DNA of 64,000 bases. It comes from Blastocladiella emersonii ATCC 22665. Lineage: Eukaryota; Blastocladiomycota; Blastocladiomycetes; Blastocladiales; Blastocladiaceae. The stretch is taken from the NCBI GenBank assembly GCA_025594325.1, contig JANHCV010000005.1:1577501-1641500 (forward strand). The letters run 5' to 3'. The position numbers and the translations under genes were made by a program. Numbering within the stretch: position 1 is the stretch's first letter; the number at the start of each line of letters is the position of its first letter. Positions 10,106-18,920 of this stretch are shown piece after piece. A model generated the notes under the pieces. The model did no database searches and was not told the origin of the DNA. It saw only the letters and a list, made by a program, of their open reading frames with translations.

Positions 10106-10809
10106 CCGTTCTCTCCCTCTCGTTGATGTTGTTGATGGAAATGAATTTCCTCGTGACGTTGAATCAAGTTTTCCGCTTCGCGTTGATCTCTCCTGTCACT
10201 TCAGCATGCGTGTCATGAGGTGAGTGCACTGGGCGAGTTTTGACCGTAGGGCGGTCAAGGACTTCAAGAGAGCTAGCTGCCATGAAAACTCTCTTGACGA
10301 TGCACGCCCGCAACACTACCGTCGGCACACGCGTCGTTCAAACACACCTGACCCACGTGATATCAAAACGCGTCTCAACAGTTTGGGACACAGTGACGAG
10401 GGAGAACAGAGCGAAGGTGTCGAATATCGTGTATCGAGCTCGGATATGAGGCAGTGAACGGCCACAGGTCCCGATGGTCACTGGGAAACGCAGCTCGCTG
10501 TCGCAAGACTTTGCGCCCCCGCAGCGAAGGACGCAACTGACATGCTATTTACAAAGCAAACAACAAAAATTGGAGGTAAAGTACACTGGCCGATAATGCG
10601 GCCGAACGAGGGTCACCCGGCCCAGTAGGGCAAGGGCACCTCGCAGCTGGGCTCGCTGCTACTATTCGAGCCACCGCCCCGCCGTTGACCCCAAACACAG
10701 TGCGTGCTCGTGGTCTTGGCAAAGGAAGTACGGACGTGCGGACACGATGCGTGTCACACGCTCCGACCCAGCTGGTGGATGGTGAGGGAAGGAGGAAGGA
10801 CGGCTTGGA
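10106..10809. other. Argonaute 3' flank and region beyond the Fanzor relic
   Basis: No convincing gene. At 10354-10376 the string CACGTGATATCAAAACGCGT is, read on the minus strand, the same composite element found before family A genes; no gene of that family follows it. In functional TnpB/Fanzor systems the guide RNA is transcribed from the end of the nuclease gene and its 3' flank, which here would be roughly 10500-10850 on the minus strand. I could not delimit a guide or a transposon end. Confidence 0.35.
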
Positions 10810-11757
10810 CTACTCGACCGTGGGCGTGGTGCGGCGCTTGCGGTGGTAGCGGTGCTTGGGGCGGGCGGCGGTCAGCGGGTTGCCATCCGCGTCCTTGGCC
10901 TGGCCCTCGAAGATGAGCCGCTTGATGGCGAACGAGAGGATGTTCACGGCCGCGTTGCGGTCACGCTGCACGCGGACGCCGCAGCGACGGCACGCGCGTG
11001 TCTGGTACACCTTCTTGTTCTTCTTGCCGAGCAGGTTGGTCTTGTCGGCCTTGGCGGCGGCGGGGTCGGCCATGGCGCGCGCGGCGCACCACTTGCTCGA
11101 GAAGCTCTCGTCGACGGCGTACACGGTGACGCCGCGCGAGCGCAGCTCCTTGACCATCTCGACCACGGGCCCTTGTTGGCCGCCGAGATCATGCCGAAGC
11201 CCGAGAAGTTGCGGCCGATGAGCACGACGTGGCCGCGCAGCGCGCGGGCGAGGTCGGCCCAGAACGCCTTGCGGCGGCCCTCGTTGGTGAACTTGGTGCT
11301 GTACACGCCGTGGCTGCAGCTCTCCTCGACCTTGGCCTCCATGTACTCGGTGCCGACCCGAGCGACCGCGCGGTGGTCTCCGGCAACGCACGAGTGAGCT
11401 GCATCGCCTGGTACGAGGCCCGCCTTGGCGCGCGGCGCCTTGCGCTGCTCGCGGGCCTGGTCGGTACCGGCGTGGTGGTGGAACTCGCGACTCGACAGCG
11501 ACCGAAACAGCGGCCGAGTCAGGACGACGCGCGAGACCGCCGACCGAATGTACGCCTTGAGCACCTCGGACCACGGGCCGTCGCCGCCGTCGGCCGCCCA
11601 GTACGCGAGGTACTGGAGCCGCCGGAACAGGCGCGCGAGCTCGAACGGCACGACGAAGCCGGTGAGGAAGTCGCGCACGCCAGCGTCGATGACGAACATG
11701 GGCTGGCCGTAGCGGATGACAACCTTCTTCTTGTGCGACTCGATCTTGTCGCGACCG
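10810..11757 (-). mobile_element. Fanzor (eukaryotic TnpB) C-terminal RuvC relic
   Basis: About 316 codons retain the TnpB/Fanzor nuclease half. RuvC-I is visible as FVIDAGVRDFLTGF (Asp codon 11685-11687), the AVDESFSSKWC segment carries the displaced Glu known from Fanzor proteins, the second zinc pair is CRRCG, and RuvC-III is QRDRNAAVNI (Asp codon 10960-10962). The expected first CxxC is degraded to CAAR. The N-terminal wedge/REC half is missing. Motif I and the zinc ribbon/RuvC-III lie in different frames: the switch, about one missing base, falls near 11170-11180 in AAGGGCCCGTGG. So the nuclease is 5'-truncated and frameshifted, and presumably inactive unless the frameshift is a sequencing error. 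Terminal repeats and insertion-site duplications were not identified. Confidence 0.8.
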
Positions 11758-12396
11758 CCGGTAGAAGCGGTCGCGGGCCTCGAGCAAAGCATCGACGGAA
11801 CAGTCGACGCCAAGCCAGGCGCGCCAGCAGAGGCGGATTTCGTCCCGAGTCGCTTCATTTACAATTCGAAGGGACGACCCAGTAAGCCAATCTATGTCCA
11901 CGCAAGCGCGCAGCTGCTCGTTCCAAAAGTCGCGAACCTCGGGGTCGAGTACGATCGAGTACCAGAGCTGCCCGACGTAGCGCGTAAGCGTGGACAAGTC
12001 GAGTTTATCGGCTGAAGTGAAAGTGATGGCATGCAGAATGAGAAGGTTGCACGCGAGAACCTCGGACTGCCAGTCATTGAGCGTGAAGAAGAGCGTTGCG
12101 GTGGCGCCCTTTGCTGCGGCCTCAGTCACGGTGCACGCGACTTCGGCCAGATCGCCGCAACCGCACACGAGTGCCTGAAGATCAAGTCGTGTGCAAGGGT
12201 CGTGGTAGAGAAACAACTCACGCGGCGGTAGGCGGCGAAACGGGCGGAAGTTGTCGCCACGACCCCAGCGGTACGGCGTGCGGCACGTCAGCAGGGTCGG
12301 AGTCGGCGCGTCGGGTCTGTCGACGACAATAGCTGAGGTGGTTTGGAATACATTGCTGCCAGTGGCGGGCGCCTTCATTCGCTTCTTTGCTTTCAT
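11758..12396 (-). pseudogene. Truncated DUF4470 gene (family B) joined to the Fanzor relic
   Basis: From the ATG at 12396 the frame gives a Lys-rich start (MKAKKRMKAP) and then a DUF4470 domain. CGCGDLAEVACTV, the LNDWQSEVLACNLLILHA stretch, GQLWYSIVLDPEVRDFW and WRAWLGVDCSVDALLEARDRFY all align with the intact paralogue at 15349. Homology stops exactly where Fanzor sequence begins, at about residue 212 of a protein that should exceed 1000. The frame stays open to 10810, giving a nominal 528-residue chimera, but it reads the first Fanzor third out of frame and only its zinc ribbon/RuvC-III in frame. An 8-bp inverted repeat (CGCGACCG 11750-11757, CGGTCGCG 11768-11775) sits at the junction. Either an insertion broke the gene or a deletion fused two neighbours. 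Confidence 0.7.
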
Positions 12397-12676
12397 TGTT
12401 GCGCGCAGGGGGAGAGCGAACGGCTTTGCCAGCGGAGTGCGACTTGTGGTACGCCACACTCTCGATCGGCCTGTCATTCCTCTCAACTTTTGGCCGGTGG
12501 CGCAGCGCGTCGCTCGCAGCCCCACGCCCCGATTCGTCTCGTCCCAACTGACTGTGTGGTTGCGAGAATCAAAGCAGAGCGACGGATTACGTGCGCAGAC
12601 GTGGCCAGTTGGTGTAGGCACGCGTCACAACGGAGGAACTGCGAGCGGGGTCGAGCAACGATTTTGACTATCGAAC
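12397..12676. other. Upstream region of the truncated DUF4470 gene; outer flank of the left repeat arm
   Basis: Holds the presumed promoter of the chimeric minus-strand frame, with ACGCGT near 12620 and ACGTG motifs at 12589-12603. About 30 bp next to the repeat arm (12643-12676) still align with the right-hand flank with a mismatch and an indel; beyond that the two flanks are unrelated. Confidence 0.5.
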
Positions 12677-12718
12677 GAGTTCATGTATGTATTGGTATTC
12701 TAGCCGAAAATGGAGTAT

Positions 12719-14288
12719 CTACAGGGTCGTGGAGGAGGCCGCGGCCAGGGACTCGGCGCGCGAGAGCAAAAAGTAGGGGATCACGCCGAGCGCGATGCAC
12801 GCCAAAGCGAGGGACGAGGACAGCACCATCGCCTCCTGGAAGAAGGGAAAGACGACGAGGAACGTGGACACGAGGGCCATGAGGATCGGGCTGAACGCCG
12901 AGACCTGGAAGCCCGAGAAGTTCGGGTCGCGCTTGAACACATTGCCCGTTGCGCGGTACTTGAGGACGAGCAGGCCGAGCGCCGTGATGCCGTAGAAGGC
13001 CCAGACGGGGTACGAGACGAGGTCGATGATGAACCAGAACGTGTCGCCCTGCGGGATCAGGAGCAGCAGCATCGACATGACAAAGTTGAAGAACAGCGCG
13101 TTGACGGGGGTGCCGAACCGCGCGTTGACGTTGGAGAAGAAGCGCGACGGGTACATGAGGCCGGACTCGCCCGTCGCGTGGCCAACGCGGGACGCGACGA
13201 AGAGCGACACGAAGCAGCACGAGCTGACGCACAGGAAGATGAGCAGCATGACCACGACCTGGCCGGTGGGGCCAAACATGTTGGTCGCCCACTGCGACGC
13301 GATGCCGGAACCGAGCGTCGACATGTCGGCGAAGTTGAGCACGACGAGATACGAGATGTTGGCGAGGATGTAGAGGATGCACACCGTGCTGATGCCCATG
13401 ACCGTCGACCGGCGCACGTTGCGCTCGGGGTCCTTGAGCTCGCTCAGCGACGACGCCAGGCAGCTGAAGCCATCAAGCGACCACAGCACCTTGAACAGCG
13501 CCGAGGCCCAGTCGCCCGGGTTGGTCGTGGTGCCCGCGAAGAGGTGCGCGGCCGAGAAGTTGTCGAGCTGGCGCACGCTCGGCGCGACGCCAAAGAGCAC
13601 GAACATGCCGGTCGTCGAGAAGGCGAGCAGGCACAGCACGGCGATGGCCGTCACGAACGTGATGAAGTTGCCGGCGAGGTTGTTGGACGGGACGCAGGCG
13701 AGCGTCTGGATCACCAGTAGGATCGCGCCGATCATCTTGGCGTAGTACTCGCCGCCGGCGACGTTGGGGTCCTCGGGGAACGTGGCGGGGAACGCCGAGG
13801 CGAGGTACGTGCCCGCCATGACGGCGAGACTCGCGTTGTAGCCGGGGTTGATGAGCACAACACGGGTCCACGAGTACATGATCGCAACGAAACGGCGTGG
13901 CCGGCGGTAGGCCGCGTCGAGGAAGGGCGCGTCGCCGCCCGACACGGTGATGCGCGAGCCCAGCTCGGCGTAGTTGAGCGCGCCCGTGAAGGCGACGAAG
14001 GCGCCGAACACCCATAGAATCAGCGACGGGCCGACCGAGCCGATGATGCCGACGACCTTGCCCGGGTTGGTGAAGATACCGCTTCCGATCATGCCGCTGG
14101 AGAGCGAGGCGGGGGAGCGTTAGCAAATGCTCATAGCACGACCGTGCAAGTAAGCTAACGTACCCGGCGATTAGGGCGGCACCCTGGACCGCGCCGAGGC
14201 TCTTGCCGAGCGAGCACTGCTCGAGCACGCTCTCGGTGACCTTCTTGTCCGAGCTGCTGGCGGTGGGCTGAGGTGTTCTTGGTGACAT
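12719..14288 (-). CDS. Amino-acid permease of the APC/LAT (Mup-like) type, left copy
   Basis: Two exons (14288-14164 and 14096-12719) encode 500 residues; the 67-nt intron opens GTACGT and closes CCAG. The first membrane helix starts at IAGGMIGSGIFTNPG, the glycine-rich GSGIF signature of APC-superfamily transporters that binds the substrate amino group, with the conserved ALNYAELG motif on helix 2. About 12 hydrophobic helices follow, with short charged loops (SELKDPERNV). Methionine/LAT-type permeases such as Mup1 are the nearest family I recognise; the exact substrate is a guess. It should act at the plasma or vacuolar membrane. This is the outermost gene of the repeat arm, so a second identical copy exists at 54332. 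Confidence 0.85.
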
Positions 14289-15348
14289 GGTGGCAAGTGT
14301 GATGCGCAAGTGCGGTGGTTGCGGGTGTTGGCTCGCGGGGCGGCCCCGGACTTTTGTAGTCGACGCGGCCATGGATCGTCGTGGGCGGACGCCCGGTCCC
14401 TGGTTCCTCGTCCTCGGTCGATGGATCAAGATGGATGGGAGAGACCCATGACGGGAAGGCGGAGGCGGCGCCGCAGTGATCTGTTTCAGCCCACCGTATC
14501 GGCGAACCGGGGCTGCCGTGCAACGAGCAAGCCACGACGGCTTCTCGGCGAGCCAGTCACTCCGTCGCAGATCATCTGGGCGATGGATCCAGGCCACTGA
14601 GACGCGTGCAACCGCTGGCCATCGCTGCCCTGGCAGGAACCACCCCCGGCCCTTCCTGCGCCCTGTGCCCTGCCCACGTGGTATCGCGACGCGTGCTTCA
14701 TAATCACGTTCGCGGGCTTCTAGATCATCACTTGATGATCCTTGGACGGCTCTGTCGACTGCACGCGCAGAGCGGTAACAGTAGACGGTCCACCGCGCGT
14801 CGACTGTCGCCAGCTTCCAGCTCAAGCGCACCGCCAGCGACAAGACGGCGGCCGCGCCCCAGGATAGGACCACGGCCATCGCGAACAGCAGTGCGCCGCT
14901 CATGGCGGTACAGTTTCTACACGCGGGATGCACCGAGGCGATCCGCAAGGTCGGCGGCCTGTTCCGCCAGTGGATTTCCGTCTCGTTCGTGCTCGTGGCC
15001 TCGTTGCGCGCGACAGCAGCCTGGACCGTGCTTGTGCTCATCGGCAACCAGCCACTCGTCACCGCGCTTCAAGGCGGTCCGCGCCGCGCCCGCACGAACA
15101 AATTTCTCACCGCGAATGAACTTTACGCAGTCGTGTGCCTCGCGTGACACGCGCTCGTCTCCGCGGCGCTCCACGGCGCGAGAACGTATGTTGATCAGCG
15201 AGGCGAGCTCAACACCCGCGACGCGTCCGTCGCGCCCGGCGAGACAAGTTGACGGGCTTGGCAGGCAGGAGCAAGCCACAGCGTGAGACACGTCGGCTTG
15301 CCTTCGCCGGCACGCTGCAACCTCCTCTCCTCTCCCTCGCGATGAACT
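14289..15348. other. Permease/DUF4470 intergenic region with an ambiguous small hydrophobic ORF
   Basis: At 14675-14694 CACGTGGTATCGCGACGCGT is the composite element in the orientation of the permease. At 14723-14740 there is an almost perfect palindrome (GATCATCA, CT, TGATGATC). A plus-strand frame 14902-15147 (81 residues, with a hydrophobic core WISVSFVLVASLRATAAWTV) has coding-like third positions, but a minus-strand frame starting at 14903 is also hydrophobic, so the strand is uncertain. A relic similar to the plus-strand frame lies upstream of the second DUF4470 copy (18538-18726), so the block was duplicated with that gene. Confidence 0.35.
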
Positions 15349-18300
15349 ATGGCTGCAAAGAAGAAGAAGACGAAAGCTAATGGAACTTCCGGCAACAGCC
15401 GGACGCTCGGCTCGCCAGTGCTGACCTGCCGTCCGCGCATCTGCGACGAGCAGTCGGACGTCTTTCGGCCCTGCAACACGGCTCATCCGCGAGACCTATT
15501 GATGTACCACTACGTCGTTGGTGGCGAATCGTTCCGAAAGTACACACCCGATGACTACGGCCATGCCAGCCTCCTGGTCGTTGGTTGCGGCGATCTTCGC
15601 GACCTTGCGCGCACTGTGCAGGACGACCAAGTGAAATTCGGTGCCGCCGACCTTCGTTTCTTGCTCAACGATATCCGCCCCGAGGTGCTTGCGCGCAACT
15701 TGCTCATCCTTCACGCCGTCTCCACGAGCGCCATGGTCGACGAGTCTCTTGCGCGCCACGTTGCTCAGCTTTGGTTCTCGCTGTTCCTCGAGCCCGAAAC
15801 CCGTGCTTTCTGGGAAGCCAATATGCGTGCCTGTCTCGACGTGGACTGGGCCGAGTCTTCCGCGGCTTCGCTCTCGACCTTTGACGACGAGACGCTGCGC
15901 GCCGTACGCCACTGCTGGCGCTCGTGGCTCAACGTCGGCTGGTCCGTCGAGACGCTCCTCGAACATCGGACGCGGTACATCGAGTCGCATTGGGACCCGG
16001 CCATTCGCGACGCCACCGCGAAGCACCTTGCGCAGGGCTACGTCGAGCGGAATCTGGCGCGCTTCGGCAAGCACTTGGCGCGGGCGCGCGCGAGCCGGAT
16101 CGCGTGCACGGCCGAGCGCCCCGCCACCGACCGCACCTTTGCGGTCAACCCCGCCTCCGTTTCGGCAGCAGTTGTCAACCCGACCTTCCTGCTCGCTCGC
16201 GCCAATGGCACCGTGTACTACGCGGTGCCGGATCTCGCTCTTCCGTTCGAATCGCTCGACATCAACGTCACGACCGAATCGCCCGACTTGCGCTTGCTCG
16301 ACGACGTTTGGGACTGGACCACGGCCCTTCATGCGGCCTTTGGTCGCGACGCGAGGCCTCGGCACAAACTGTCGGTCGCGGTCGGCCACGCGGTTTGCTT
16401 CATGGAACAGCTCGCAGCGGACCCGGAACAGCGCTTTGACGTTGTGGACACGAACAACCTCCAGGACTCGGTCGGCCTGCTCAACGTCCTCGTTCACTCA
16501 ACCGCGCTCCTCAAGCCTTCACACCGCTTTGGGCCTGGGGGCCCAGTTATTTTCACCTACTCGACTCGCGCCGCTCAAATCGCTTCTGGCCAGAAAGCGT
16601 ACCTGGATGCGGCGACTGGACTTCCCACTGAGTTGTTCCAAACGCTTTTTGGTGTTGGGCTTCTCGAGCAACCTGCGGACGGAGACTGGATAAACCTTGT
16701 CAGCCATTTCTATGATCACGACGAAACCGTTCATCAGCGCGTCCAGTACTTGAGTTTCTCCCAGCTCGCGTCCCCGACAGTTCCTATCTCAATTGCAAAC
16801 TCGCCCTTCCTTCGCGAAGCTCTCATCCGTTGCGCAGCTCACTTCGACGCATCGCCGCCGGGTATGTCATCCTCGCTCACGGCGAGTAACCGCGGCGGAC
16901 TCACTGACACTCGAGTAACTGCTGTAGCCGCTCCTTACGGCAACTGCGCGATTATCCCGAAGCTCATTGCGGTTGCGCTTGCAGCGGGCCGGCTCACTTG
17001 GTCGGGGGCCAAGCAGGCCGCTTCGCCCTCAACGAGCTTACCACCTGAATTCTGGACGAAGCTTTTCGATTCGATGCCGTGCAGCCAGGTCGAGATGTCG
17101 AACGCTGTTTCGCTCTTTGGCCTCGAAGAGAAGAGTGACGGCAAGCAGCACGTTTGTTTTGAGTTCAACTTGCCACTTGATGACAACGCGACGGCCAGGA
17201 CGCCGCCGCCGCCGTCGTACTTGACGGCCATCGTCACGGCTCGCGATCAATCTTATCAATTCAGTTCGCTCGTCTTCGAGCTGTCGCCATCCGACTCGCG
17301 GGTTGCGCTCGTCAAGCTCTTCATGTCGCAGCACCTTGCGCGACGCTTCGCCGCCGGCGCGAATGTGAGCTTCCATCGCCAGTTTGTGGTGGTCCCAGGC
17401 GTCCATGCTCAGCCGAGCGAGCTTCTTGGCGGTCTGCCCGTTCCGCTCTCGTCAGCGGTCGTGACGCGAGTCCCATGTAATACCTTCCACGCGTTGGCTC
17501 GCGGCGTTCTGGCTTCTCGCAAGCCGCCAAAGGGTGCACCAAAGACCCCGGTGTTGCTCCCGGTCACGCACGCTGCCGACTTTCCTGATCGAATTGAGCT
17601 CACTCTGGCCATTCCGAAGCGCGAGATCAATGCTGCCATCAAGCGAGCTTCGGCAAATGGTGAGAGGGCAGCCTTTGGGGCTGCCGGGATCTCAGTCGGC
17701 AGCACCAGCGTTGTCGAAGTGCTCTACTTCCTTCCGTCGCGTGTGATCATGTCTGACGTTGTCGTTTCGCGGGCCCAACGTTCAGTTCTTGTCGTTCTCA
17801 AACGGGCACTTGGTCGAGGCTACTTTGAATCTGGTATCTTTTGTATGCCGCCCAGGGTTGGGCGCATCAAGAAGTGTCGGGTTACTGATCTCCCGATGCA
17901 GCTTGCCCTCAATCAAACTGTTTCCACCGAGATTGGTGATGCCTTCGCGGGGACGGAAGAACATGCTCTCGCCAAGCTTACTCTTGAGTTGTTCAAGGCT
18001 TTGTTTACCTCGGCGGCCGACCCGGTCACGCGGCTCATCGAGATCAAGTCGAGCAGGGACGAGGATGTGCTCGCCGTCATTATTCCCAACAATCTGGCGC
18101 TTGCGCCGCCGGCGGGTCCCGGGCTCGCGCCGATCCCGGTCATCGAGTGCTCCCTGGCTCACGCGCCCAAGTTCTATCTTGGGTCGTACAACAAACCCAC
18201 CCCCGATCCTCCGATTTTACTCTCGACAGCGAGGGATCACTTCCCTGCCGCTGCAGTGCGGTCGCTCACATTTGAGTCAAGTGACGACCATTTTCATCAG

Positions 18301-18435
18301 ATCTGTCTCTTCTTTTCCTTTGGGTCTCCAACACTCTCCGCCCCACCCTTGGATTCTCGCTTCCCGCCCGAATTCTACGCGCGCCTGCAACCCAACCTCA
18401 TCGACTTGCGGATCCTCCCCTTCACCCCGATCTAG
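15349..18435 (+). CDS. DUF4470-domain protein (family B), intact left copy
   Basis: Single exon, 1028 residues. The start is Lys-rich (MAAKKKKTKA). Next come TCRPRIC, shared with the second copy, and the DUF4470 core: LLVVGCGDLRDLART from about residue 75, LRFLLNDIRPEVLARNLLILHA at about 101-122, then a helical region to about 220. DUF4470 is a domain of unknown function, usually fungal and often found with MYND fingers; no MYND finger is present here. Residues ~230-1028 resemble only the paralogues and show mixed beta/loop composition. No membrane segment or signal peptide. It is the only unbroken family B gene in each arm. Third-position GC is lower than in the spacer genes. Function unknown. 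Confidence 0.75.
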   Translation: MAAKKKKTKANGTSGNSRTLGSPVLTCRPRICDEQSDVFRPCNTAHPRDLLMYHYVVGGESFRKYTPDDYGHASLLVVGCGDLRDLARTVQDDQVKFGAADLRFLLNDIRPEVLARNLLILHAVSTSAMVDESLARHVAQLWFSLFLEPETRAFWEANMRACLDVDWAESSAASLSTFDDETLRAVRHCWRSWLNVGWSVETLLEHRTRYIESHWDPAIRDATAKHLAQGYVERNLARFGKHLARARASRIACTAERPATDRTFAVNPASVSAAVVNPTFLLARANGTVYYAVPDLALPFESLDINVTTESPDLRLLDDVWDWTTALHAAFGRDARPRHKLSVAVGHAVCFMEQLAADPEQRFDVVDTNNLQDSVGLLNVLVHSTALLKPSHRFGPGGPVIFTYSTRAAQIASGQKAYLDAATGLPTELFQTLFGVGLLEQPADGDWINLVSHFYDHDETVHQRVQYLSFSQLASPTVPISIANSPFLREALIRCAAHFDASPPGMSSSLTASNRGGLTDTRVTAVAAPYGNCAIIPKLIAVALAAGRLTWSGAKQAASPSTSLPPEFWTKLFDSMPCSQVEMSNAVSLFGLEEKSDGKQHVCFEFNLPLDDNATARTPPPPSYLTAIVTARDQSYQFSSLVFELSPSDSRVALVKLFMSQHLARRFAAGANVSFHRQFVVVPGVHAQPSELLGGLPVPLSSAVVTRVPCNTFHALARGVLASRKPPKGAPKTPVLLPVTHAADFPDRIELTLAIPKREINAAIKRASANGERAAFGAAGISVGSTSVVEVLYFLPSRVIMSDVVVSRAQRSVLVVLKRALGRGYFESGIFCMPPRVGRIKKCRVTDLPMQLALNQTVSTEIGDAFAGTEEHALAKLTLELFKALFTSAADPVTRLIEIKSSRDEDVLAVIIPNNLALAPPAGPGLAPIPVIECSLAHAPKFYLGSYNKPTPDPPILLSTARDHFPAAAVRSLTFESSDDHFHQICLFFSFGSPTLSAPPLDSRFPPEFYARLQPNLIDLRILPFTPI

Positions 18436-18920
18436 CGCTCTTGGGTCCCGTGGTGCTGTTTCCGGTGTTCGGGCGTTTTGCTATGAAGTTAATACATGTT
18501 CGCTGTTTACGTAAGTTAAGCGTGTGCAAGGACCGTCGTGCTCGTGCTTTTCGCAGTCGCGGTGGAAGACGGATGGGGCGTTCAGCATCAGCCGGCCAGC
18601 ATCGTGGACGCGCGCGTCTCTCTTCGCGTGATTCTCGGGCTCGCGTTCGCGGCGCTCCACGAGGCTCAAGAACGCGTCAGCGGCTCCCGCATCACCGTCG
18701 TTCGCGTACCCGCTGAGAAGTGTTAAATCTTGGGCCTTTATGAGTTGAGTTGAGCTGGTTTGGCGGCCGGCGCGGTCGTGTCGAAATCGACGCATCGGCC
18801 GCTGCGAGACGAGTTGATGTGTTTGACAGGTCGCCACGCGACTTGCGAGCGGGTGCAAACTCGGCTGCACTTGGCCGGTGCGCCCGCGTTTCCGACCGCA
18901 GCTCCCCACCTCACAGAACC
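18436..18920. other. Intergenic region between the tandem DUF4470 copies
   Basis: Contains a duplicated upstream block: 18640-18670 (GCGGCGCTCCACG-like) matches about 15165-15180 before the first copy, and GAGACGAGTTGA at 18808 matches GAGACAAGTTGA at 15241. A 62-codon frame, 18538-18726, looks like a decayed relative of the small hydrophobic ORF at 14902. This supports a tandem duplication that included several hundred bases of upstream DNA. Confidence 0.4.

Noticed and set aside
10810-12621. A complete functional Fanzor gene
   Set aside because: RuvC-I and RuvC-III are in different frames, one zinc pair is lost and the N-terminal half is replaced by DUF4470 sequence.
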